Below, in pieces: positions 41,293 through 48,072 of a DNA stretch of 64,000 nt. The stretch's first letter is position 1. The number at the start of each line of letters is the position of its first letter. This DNA is from Sphingomonas taxi (GTDB taxonomy: Bacteria > Pseudomonadota > Alphaproteobacteria > Sphingomonadales > Sphingomonadaceae): assembly GCA_003240625.1 (NCBI GenBank), contig QFMX01000002.1:186001-250000 (forward strand), written 5' to 3'. The position numbers and the translations under genes are program-made. Below the pieces are notes generated by a model that saw nothing but the letters and a program-made list of their open reading frames with translations, was not told where the DNA came from and did not search any database.

Positions 41293-43868
41293 GGGCGGAA
41301 ACTCCGGGCGAGCGTTCGCACGTCCGCGGCTGAGATACAGTTCATCGCCGCCGCGGCATGGGCACGGCAGGCGTCGATCGTGAGGGTCGCGACCAGCGCC
41401 TTGATCTCAGGGACGAGCGCGGGCGCGGACGACAATTCAGTGACGCCGAGGCCGATCAGGATCGGTACGGCGAGCGGATCCGAGGCAAGACTGCCGCACA
41501 CGCCGGTCCATTTGCCGTGGACCGCGCCGCCTTCGCAGGTGCGCGCGATCAGGCGGAGGACGGCGGGGTGGAGACCGTCGAGGTCGCTCGCGACCGCCGG
41601 ATTGCCGCGGTCCATCGCGAGCGCGTATTGGGTCAGGTCGTTGGTGCCGATCGACAGGAAGTCGGCCTCGCTGGCGAGCAGGTCGGCGGTAACTGCGGCG
41701 GCGGGGGTCTCGATCATGATGCCCAGCGCGACGTGTTCGGTGTGGCCGGTGGCCGCTGCGGCGGCGTCGAGCGCGGTACGGACGGCGCGGAGTTCGGCGA
41801 GGCTCGCGATCATCGGCACCATGATGCGGCACTGGCCCGCCGGGCGGACCGCGAGGATCGCGCGCAGCTGTGCGTCGAGCATCTCGGGGTGGGCGAGACC
41901 GACGCGGATGCCGCGCAGGCCTAGCGCGGGGTTTTCTTCAGCAGCGATCGGGAGGTAGGGGGCGGGCTTGTCGCCGCCGATGTCGAGCAGGCGGACGATC
42001 AGCGGGCGACCGTCGAGCGTGTCGGCGATGCGCTGGTAGTCGGCGGTCTGCTCTGCGACGCTCGGCGCGCTGTCGCGTTCGAGGAAGAGGAATTCGGTGC
42101 GCAGCAGGCCGCAGCCTTCGGCGCCGTTGCGGACCGCGGCTTCGGCATCGTCGGCCGAGCCGAGATTGGCGAACGCTTCGATCCGCAGGCCGTCCTGTGT
42201 GCGGCATTCTTTCGAGGCGTTGGCGAGCGCGGCGCGACGACGTTCGGTTTGCGCGTCGAACGCGGTTTGCGCGGTCGCCTGGGTTTCGGCGTCGGGTGCG
42301 ACGTGGAGCAGGCCTGCGCCGGCGTCGAGGATCAGCGGGGTGCCGGCGGCGATCTCGGCAAGCGCTGGGCCGACTGCGACGAGGGCTGGCAACCCCATTG
42401 TCGCGGCGAGGATCGCGACATGCGAGGTCGGCCCGCCGCGCTCGACGCAGAAGCCGACGATCGACGCGGTGTCGAGGCCGAGCAGATGCGAGGGGAGCAG
42501 GTCGTCCGCCAGCAGGATCGTGCCGGGCGGAAAGCTCAGGCGCTCGTCGAGATCTTCGCCGGCGAGTGCGCGCAGCACCTGGCGTTCGAGATCGAGCATG
42601 TCGTCGGCGCGCTCGGCGAGGCGGGCGTCGCCGGTTGCGTGGAGCGCGTCGGCTTGGGCGCGGGTCGCGGTACGCCAGGCGTAGGCTGCGCTGTCGCCTT
42701 GCGCGATCGCGGCATGTGCGGCCGCGGTCAGCGTGGGATCGTCGAGCAGCGCGGTATGCGCGGTGAGGATCGCGCGCTCGGCGCCGGTCGCGGTCGCCGA
42801 TTTGGTGGCGAGGCGGGCGGCGACGGTGGCGAGCGCTTCGTCGAGTGCGGCGCGTTCGGTGGTCGGGTCGGCGCCTTCGCGAACGACGGCGATCTCGGCG
42901 AGGCGGAAGAGCCCGGCCTGGCCGATCGCGATGCCGGGGGAGGCGGTGACGCCGGGCAGGCGGCCGTCGGCGGGGAGGGTTGTGGCCGGCTTTCGCGCTC
43001 CTTGTTCCCCCGCGGAGGCGGGGGCCCAGGACCCAGCAGCGCGATCGTTCGTGATTCCTGGGCCCCCGCCTTCGCGGGGGAACAAGGCGGCGGGGGCCGC
43101 AACGGATCCGGCTTTCTCGCCCATGCCGCCGAGGATCAGGTCGCCGATCGCGGCGAGCGCGTCAGCTGCGTCTGGGCCCGTGGCTGCAAGCGTGATCTCG
43201 TCACCGAGTTTTACGCCCAGCGCCATCAGCGCGACGGGGCTGCGGACATTGCCGTCGCGCTCATCCTTGTGGATCGCCACGTCGGAGACGAACTTCCGCG
43301 CGGTCTCGCCGATCCGGGCGGCGGGGCGGGCGTGGATGCCGTGGACCAGGGGCACGACGATCGTGCGGCGGACGGTGTCGCCCTCGACCACGGCCACATC
43401 GGCTGAATCGCGGGGTTCGAGAGTCATCATCGCCTCGCCGACGCCGACCAGTCGGTCGGTCTCGCGGCGGACGATCGTGAAGCGTTCGGGGTTGGTGACG
43501 ATCACCGGCGTGATCACTGCCCGCGCCTCGCAGACCAGCAGGTCGAGATCGAAGCGGATCAGCGGATCGAGCCGTTGCACCGTCGCGCCTTCGACAACGC
43601 AAGGCGTGAACCCGCGCCCGCCGAGCGCCACGGTATCGAGCCCGATATGCATCAGAATCTCGGCGCCCTCGGGCGTGCGCAGCGTGATCGCATGGCCGCT
43701 CGCATGGACGCTCAGCACGACCGCATCGCACGGCGCGTGCAGGCAATCGCCGGTCGGATCGACGGCGATCCCGTCGCCCATCATCCGTTCGGCGAAGACC
43801 GGGTCGGGGACCGCCTCGAGAGGCGATGCCCAGCCCTGGAGGGGCGACGTCAGGATGATAGGCTTCAT
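41289..43868 (-). CDS. Fused PTS EIIA-HPr-EI phosphoenolpyruvate-protein phosphotransferase
   Basis: The 859-residue protein carries three PTS modules. EIIA of the glucose type occupies residues 1-150 with H74 (EILMHIGLDT). HPr is at about 165-255 with H179 (VHGIHARPAARI). Enzyme I runs from about 305 to the end, with H483 (GGPTSHVAILAATMG) and the PEP-binding C-terminal barrel containing the conserved CGSLASDP. It would pass phosphate from PEP to the EIICB partner encoded just downstream. An in-frame palindromic repeat encodes about residues 262-290, in the linker between HPr and EI. The gene starts four bases after nagA. Confidence 0.92.
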   Translation of the reverse strand: MKPIILTSPLQGWASPLEAVPDPVFAERMMGDGIAVDPTGDCLHAPCDAVVLSVHASGHAITLRTPEGAEILMHIGLDTVALGGRGFTPCVVEGATVQRLDPLIRFDLDLLVCEARAVITPVIVTNPERFTIVRRETDRLVGVGEAMMTLEPRDSADVAVVEGDTVRRTIVVPLVHGIHARPAARIGETARKFVSDVAIHKDERDGNVRSPVALMALGVKLGDEITLAATGPDAADALAAIGDLILGGMGEKAGSVAAPAALFPREGGGPGITNDRAAGSWAPASAGEQGARKPATTLPADGRLPGVTASPGIAIGQAGLFRLAEIAVVREGADPTTERAALDEALATVAARLATKSATATGAERAILTAHTALLDDPTLTAAAHAAIAQGDSAAYAWRTATRAQADALHATGDARLAERADDMLDLERQVLRALAGEDLDERLSFPPGTILLADDLLPSHLLGLDTASIVGFCVERGGPTSHVAILAATMGLPALVAVGPALAEIAAGTPLILDAGAGLLHVAPDAETQATAQTAFDAQTERRRAALANASKECRTQDGLRIEAFANLGSADDAEAAVRNGAEGCGLLRTEFLFLERDSAPSVAEQTADYQRIADTLDGRPLIVRLLDIGGDKPAPYLPIAAEENPALGLRGIRVGLAHPEMLDAQLRAILAVRPAGQCRIMVPMIASLAELRAVRTALDAAAAATGHTEHVALGIMIETPAAAVTADLLASEADFLSIGTNDLTQYALAMDRGNPAVASDLDGLHPAVLRLIARTCEGGAVHGKWTGVCGSLASDPLAVPILIGLGVTELSSAPALVPEIKALVATLTIDACRAHAAAAMNCISAADVRTLARSFRP
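43001..43086. repeat. Palindromic repeat, family B copy 3, inside a coding region
   Basis: The 86-base element is bounded by CTTGTTCC and GGAACAAG and has arms CCCGCGGAGGCGGGGGCCCAGG and CCTGGGCCCCCGCCTTCGCGGG. It is read through in frame by the PTS gene and encodes about residues 262-290 (FPREGGGPG...SWAPASAGEQG). The copy at 9010-9092 in an intergenic gap would encode almost the same peptide, so the element itself has an open frame in this phase. Confidence 0.88.
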
Positions 43869-43872
43869 GGCT

Positions 43873-45024
43873 TTACGTCCTGCCCGCGACCAGTTGGCCG
43901 CCGATCCAAGTGCCCGCGGGCATCAGGTCGGCGGTGAGCGCCACCCAGTCGGCGCGCAAGCCGGGGGCGAGCGCACCGCGCTCATGGCCGAGGCCGAGGA
44001 AGGCGGCGGGGTTGGTCGCCGCCATCGCCGCCGCGGTGGCGACGTCGGTATGAGTCCGCGCGACGAAATTGCGAACCGCGCCGGCCATGTCGAGATCGGA
44101 GCCGGCGAGCGTGCCGTCCTCGCCGAAGCATTTGCCGTCCTCGACATGGATCAGGCGCCCTTGCAGGCGGAAATCCTTGTCGACCGCGCCGACCGACGGC
44201 ATCGCGTCGCTGACCAGCATCAGCCGGTCATTTGGTCGTGCGTTGAGCGCGAGACGCAGCGCGGCGTCGTGGACGTGCAATCCATCGGCGATCAGTCCGC
44301 AATAGACGTGGCGATCGTCGAGCGCGGCGCCGACTACGCCCGGCGCGCGGTGAAGCAGCGGCGACATCGCGTTGAACAGGTGCGTGATCCCGCTGAGGCC
44401 CGCGCCGACCGCGTCGACGATCGTCTCGTAGTCGGCGTCGGTATGGCCCGCGCTGACGATCACGCCGCCTGCGACCAGCCGCGCGATCGACGCCGCGTCG
44501 GTCAGCTCGGGGGCCAGCGTCACCATCACGCGACCCTTGCGCGGACGGACCAGCAGTTCGATCATGGCATCGTCGAGCAGCCGGAACTTGGCCGGATCGT
44601 GGATCCCTTTGCGCGACGGATTGATCCACGGGCCCTCGATATGCGCGCCGACCACACCGGGAACACCGGCGAGGATCGCCGCGTCCATCGCGTCGAGCGT
44701 CGCCGCGATCACCTCGGGCGTGTCGCTGATCAGCGTCGGCATGAACGCGGTCGTGCCATACGGCACATGCGCGGCACCGATCGCGGCGATGCCTTCGACG
44801 GTCGGCTGGTCGTTGAGCAGCACGCCGCCGCCGCCGTTGACCTGCGTGTCGATGAAGCCGGGGACGAGCCAGCCGCCGCCAAGGTCGATCGCCTCGGACG
44901 CGATCCGCTCGAGCGGGGTGATCAACGCGATCCGGTCACCGACGACGCGGATCGTCGCACCGTTCAGCAGGCCGTCGCGCGTGACGACGGTGCCGTTGAC
45001 GACATGAAACTGGGACTCGCTCAT
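43873..45024 (-). CDS. nagA: N-acetylglucosamine-6-phosphate deacetylase
   Basis: The start ATG 45024 overlaps the upstream stop as ATGA and gives 383 residues, the normal NagA length. Amidohydrolase landmarks are GFIDTQVNGGGG near residue 55, the metal-binding glutamate in GAHIEGPWINPSRKGIHDP, the histidines in SAGHTDADYE and THLFNAMSPL, and the catalytic aspartate in LMLVSDAMPSVG. It removes acetate from GlcNAc-6-phosphate delivered by the PTS in the cytoplasm, giving glucosamine-6-phosphate for the SIS-domain enzyme encoded upstream. Confidence 0.94.
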   Translation of the reverse strand: MSESQFHVVNGTVVTRDGLLNGATIRVVGDRIALITPLERIASEAIDLGGGWLVPGFIDTQVNGGGGVLLNDQPTVEGIAAIGAAHVPYGTTAFMPTLISDTPEVIAATLDAMDAAILAGVPGVVGAHIEGPWINPSRKGIHDPAKFRLLDDAMIELLVRPRKGRVMVTLAPELTDAASIARLVAGGVIVSAGHTDADYETIVDAVGAGLSGITHLFNAMSPLLHRAPGVVGAALDDRHVYCGLIADGLHVHDAALRLALNARPNDRLMLVSDAMPSVGAVDKDFRLQGRLIHVEDGKCFGEDGTLAGSDLDMAGAVRNFVARTHTDVATAAAMAATNPAAFLGLGHERGALAPGLRADWVALTADLMPAGTWIGGQLVAGRT

Positions 45025-46064
45025 ACCGTCTTCGTCACCTTGCTGAGATGCAGCGGCGCGTCGGGGTTGAGCCCGCGACGCAGCGAGAGGGCATTGGCCA
45101 TGCGGTAGAAGCTCTGGATCATGAGGATCGGCTCGATCGCCGGATGCGCCGTGTAGGCGGCGGGGGCGGTTTCCCCGTTCGCCTTCGCATCGGCGAGGCA
45201 GACGCGGGCGCCACGTGCGAGGAACTCGGCGGCGGCGTCGCGCACGCCATCGCCGGCGGCGTCGGAGGTAGCGAATGCGATCACCGGGAAGCCGTCGTTG
45301 ACGATCGCCATCGGCCCGTGGCGGACTTCGGCGGCGCTGAACGCCTCGGCATGAAGCGCACAGGTTTCCTTGAGCTTCAACGCCGCTTCCTGCGCGATGC
45401 CGTAGCCATAGCCGCGACCGATCACGAACAGGTTGTTGGCGTCCGCCAGCGCATCGACCACCGACGTCCAGTTCGCGCCGAACGCGAGCGCCAGCATGTC
45501 GGGCAACGTGTCGATCGCCTTGGTCAGCGCGTCGTTCTGCGACCAGGCCGCGGTCAGCGCCGCGAACGCCGCGAGCGCGCAGATATAGGACTTGGTCGCC
45601 GCGACAGATTTCTCCGGCCCCGCCTTCAGCGCGATCATCGTGTCGGCCATCTCGGCGAGCGGCGACGTCTCGTCGTTGACGAACGCGACGACATGCGCAC
45701 CGGCTGCCTGATAGGCGGACACGGTGGCGAGCAGATCGGGGCTGCGGCCGCTCTGCGACACCGCGATCACCAGTGCGGTGCCGGGCGCCATCGGTGCGGC
45801 ATAGACCGACGATACCGACGGCGCGGCCGAGGCGACCGGCACGCCGAGCAGAGTCTCGATCAGGTATTTGCCATAGGTTGCTGCATGATCCGACGACCCG
45901 CGCGCGCACGTCACGACCACGGCAGGCGGTGCGGCGCGGAGACGCTCGCCAAGTGCCGCCAGCGCCTCGCGGTTGGCGGCGAGCAGCCGCGCGACGGCGT
46001 CGGCGGCTTCGGCGGCTTCGCTGAACATCAGCGTCGGCGTCGACGCAGTAGTAATCTCGGTCAC
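45021..46064 (-). CDS. SIS-domain glucosamine-6-phosphate deaminase, NagB-II type
   Basis: GTG 46064, preceded by a G-rich ribosome site, gives 347 residues; the longer frame to 46346 runs into the nagR gene and is unlikely. The protein has two SIS domains resembling the isomerase half of GlmS: VVVTCARGSSDHAATYGKYLIE, ALVIAVSQSGRSPDLLATV, AGPEKSVAATKSYICAL and AEAFSAAEVRHGPMAIV. The GlmS glutaminase domain is absent. NagB-II enzymes deaminate and isomerise glucosamine-6-phosphate to fructose-6-phosphate plus ammonia in bacteria lacking classical NagB. Position between nagR and nagA supports this. Confidence 0.9.
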   Translation of the reverse strand: MTEITTASTPTLMFSEAAEAADAVARLLAANREALAALGERLRAAPPAVVVTCARGSSDHAATYGKYLIETLLGVPVASAAPSVSSVYAAPMAPGTALVIAVSQSGRSPDLLATVSAYQAAGAHVVAFVNDETSPLAEMADTMIALKAGPEKSVAATKSYICALAAFAALTAAWSQNDALTKAIDTLPDMLALAFGANWTSVVDALADANNLFVIGRGYGYGIAQEAALKLKETCALHAEAFSAAEVRHGPMAIVNDGFPVIAFATSDAAGDGVRDAAAEFLARGARVCLADAKANGETAPAAYTAHPAIEPILMIQSFYRMANALSLRRGLNPDAPLHLSKVTKTV

Positions 46065-46098
46065 GGTATGCCCCCCGGCCGGCGCCCGTGCGCCGGCG

Positions 46099-46836
46099 TC
46101 AGATGTCGTTGAGTTCGGCGACGAGGTCGTAGGCGTCGCCACGGTAATAGGATTGGGTGAATTCAGCGGCCCGGCCATCGCGCAGGAAGCCGCGGCGTTC
46201 GATGAACAGGCCGGCATGGCCTGCATCGACGCCGAGCATCTTGGCATGCTCCGGGCTGAAATGGACTGCGCGCAGGCGTTGCAGCGCGCGGACCGGACGG
46301 TTGCTCGCCGCTTCGAGCGCTTCGTACAACGAGTCCTGGACGGCATCGATCGTCGGCAGACAGTATCCGGCGATCGTCGAATATTCGAGCGCCATCGGCG
46401 TGTCGTCGGCGTAGCGGATGCGCTGGAACCGGTACACCGCAGAGCCCGGCGACAGCCCGAGCGACAGCGATTCCTCCGGCGTCACCATGCCGATCGTGCG
46501 GCTGACCCACGCGCTGCTCGGTGTGCGACCGCGCGACTGCATGTCCTCCGAGAAGGACGACAGTTTCGAGAAGCTCTTCTCGACGCGGGTGGCGACGAAC
46601 GTTCCCGCACCGCGGCGCCGGGTGAGCAGGCCTTCCTCGACCAGCCCGCCGATCGCTTTGCGGACGGTGATGCGCGACACGTCGTATTCTATCGCAAGAT
46701 CGCGTTCGGCCGGGAGCGCGTCGTCCTTGGCCAGCACGTTGCGGTTGATCGCATCCCGGATCAACTGCTGAAGCTGGACGTACAACGGCGCGGGATTGCC
46801 ATCCCGGAACCTGCCAATGCTCGTTGAAAAGGACAT
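46099..46836 (-). CDS. nagR: GntR/HutC-type (UTRA) regulator of the nag genes
   Basis: The 245-residue protein has an N-terminal winged helix (PLYVQLQQLIRDAIN, ALPAERDLAIEYDVSRITVRKAIGGLVEEGLL, residues ~15-75) and a UTRA ligand domain from about 90 (SSFSEDMQSRGRTPSSAW, PMALEYSTIAGYCLP, GLFIERRGFLRDGRAAEFTQSYYRGDAYDLVAEL). UTRA proteins of this type in Gram-negative and Gram-positive bacteria repress GlcNAc genes and respond to amino-sugar phosphates. It precedes the deaminase gene by 34 bases. TTGGTA half-sites occur upstream and in the divergent TonB promoter. Confidence 0.88.
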   Translation of the reverse strand: MSFSTSIGRFRDGNPAPLYVQLQQLIRDAINRNVLAKDDALPAERDLAIEYDVSRITVRKAIGGLVEEGLLTRRRGAGTFVATRVEKSFSKLSSFSEDMQSRGRTPSSAWVSRTIGMVTPEESLSLGLSPGSAVYRFQRIRYADDTPMALEYSTIAGYCLPTIDAVQDSLYEALEAASNRPVRALQRLRAVHFSPEHAKMLGVDAGHAGLFIERRGFLRDGRAAEFTQSYYRGDAYDLVAELNDI

Positions 46837-46913
46837 GAAGGCGACTTTCGATGATGCCGGAGCGGGCCTCGAAACGAGAATGACCCGGCAACCGATCTTG
46901 GATACGTTATGTA

Positions 46914-46919
46914 TTGGTA
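46914..46919. promoter_or_regulatory. TTGGTA half-site upstream of nagR
   Basis: TATTGGTATTG in the 87-base gap between cutC and nagR contains the half-site TTGGTA that recurs at 47904 and (inverted) at 47995. It is AT-rich compared with its surroundings. A NagR operator is possible, but the palindrome is incomplete. Confidence 0.35.
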
Positions 46920-46923
46920 TTGT

Positions 46924-47700
46924 TCAAGCGACTTGACCGACTGTGTTGCAAAGTACGGACTTGAGATTTCGTACGCGCGTCACATCGGTATGGCGGCGCG
47001 CGGCCGGAGCAAAGCCGAATTGGCGCTCCCGCGCAGCCGTCGCCGACGTGCCGTCCTCGTCGCTGGACACGACGAGACTGCCGCAGGACGCATGCATTTC
47101 GCCGATCCCCGTCGCGAGGATCTCCAAGACGTTGTCGGCATCGACGCCGCTACCGGCGAGAATGATGATGCGGCCCGCGGCGCGACGATGCAGCGTGGCC
47201 AGCGTGGCAAGCCCGTCGATCGCCTTGGGTTGGCCACCGGACGTCAGGACGCGATCGAACCCGAGCGCGATCGCGGCGTCGAGGGCGGCCGGCATGTCGT
47301 CACACAGGTCGATCGCGCGGTGCAGCGTCAGCGACAATGGCGTACCGCGTGCCTTGCCCAAGGTGCGGGCATGCGCGACGAGCTCCGCGAGTAGGTCGGT
47401 GTCGAGGCTATGATCCTTGCGGCTCGCGCCGATCACGACGCCGGCCAGGCCTGAGTCGCTGGCGGCGGTGATGTCCGCGGCGATCATGGCCGCCTCGCGC
47501 GCGGTATAGTGGAAGCCACCTTCGCGGGGTCTGGCGAGCAGATGGACGGGGATCGGGATGGTCGTCGCGGCGGCGATCAGCGAAGGCGAGGGGGTCAGTC
47601 CACCAAGCGCCAGGGCGGCGCACAGCTCGATCCGGTCGCCGCCGCCCGCGACGGCTGCGTCGAGCCCCGCGATATCGTCGACACAGATTTCGAGGGTCAT
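46924..47700 (-). CDS. cutC: CutC family protein
   Basis: The 258-residue cytoplasmic TIM-barrel protein shows the CutC blocks LEICVDDIAGLDAAVAGGGDRIELCAALALGGLTPS, VHLLARPREGGFHYT, GVVIGASRKDHSLD, LTLHRAIDLCDD and RVLTSGGQP. CutC was first linked to copper tolerance, but bacterial copies often sit beside amino-sugar or glycan genes, as here, and the copper role is doubted. It is first in the minus-strand group, divergent from the TonB receptor. A sugar-related enzymatic role is an inference. Confidence 0.9.
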   Translation of the reverse strand: MTLEICVDDIAGLDAAVAGGGDRIELCAALALGGLTPSPSLIAAATTIPIPVHLLARPREGGFHYTAREAAMIAADITAASDSGLAGVVIGASRKDHSLDTDLLAELVAHARTLGKARGTPLSLTLHRAIDLCDDMPAALDAAIALGFDRVLTSGGQPKAIDGLATLATLHRRAAGRIIILAGSGVDADNVLEILATGIGEMHASCGSLVVSSDEDGTSATAARERQFGFAPAARRHTDVTRVRNLKSVLCNTVGQVA

Positions 47701-48072
47701 CAGGCGGCCTTCAGCGAACAGTAATATTATTACGTTTGGCCGATCGAATCACGTGCTTCAATCCCCAAAAGTACCGGGGTCGGCAAGAAATGGTATTAGC
47801 GGCTTGGAGCGTCGACAAGAGGATCAAGGGCCATTTTCGGTGTAATGGGCCGCTAAGGTACTGCGATACAACGGGAAATCCTGTCATTCGGCCTCGCATC
47901 CGATTGGTAACCAAATTGTAATTTCCGATGGATTCCGCAAGCGAATTGGTTATACGGTTGTCCTGCCAAGTCGCTCACATAGTAACCAAAACAGTACCAA
48001 GCGGCGGGTGATCAAAGGGGCGCGGCGTGCGTCGGGGTGGCGCTGCGGCGCCAAAGGGAAGGGGCTTTGACA
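47701..48072. promoter_or_regulatory. 372-base divergent control region between cutC and the TonB receptor
   Basis: The region is much richer in A+T than its flanks. It holds GTAATATTATTAC (47721-47733, arms of six around one base) near cutC. It also holds three TAACCAA/TTGGTTA elements at 47908-47914, 47946-47952 and 47983-47989, spaced 38 and 37 bases apart, the first forming TTGGTAACCAA. TACCAA follows at 47995. These look like phased operator half-sites for NagR or a LacI-type regulator. No gene was found in it. Confidence 0.5.

Noticed and set aside
43001..43086. Possible insertion sequence or frameshift in the PTS gene
   Set aside because: There is no transposase and the reading frame is kept, so it is treated as a palindromic element within an intact gene.
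47701..48072. Possible tRNA, sRNA or riboswitch in the long intergenic gap
   Set aside because: No cloverleaf, known riboswitch core or terminator pair was seen; only short AT-rich repeats were found.
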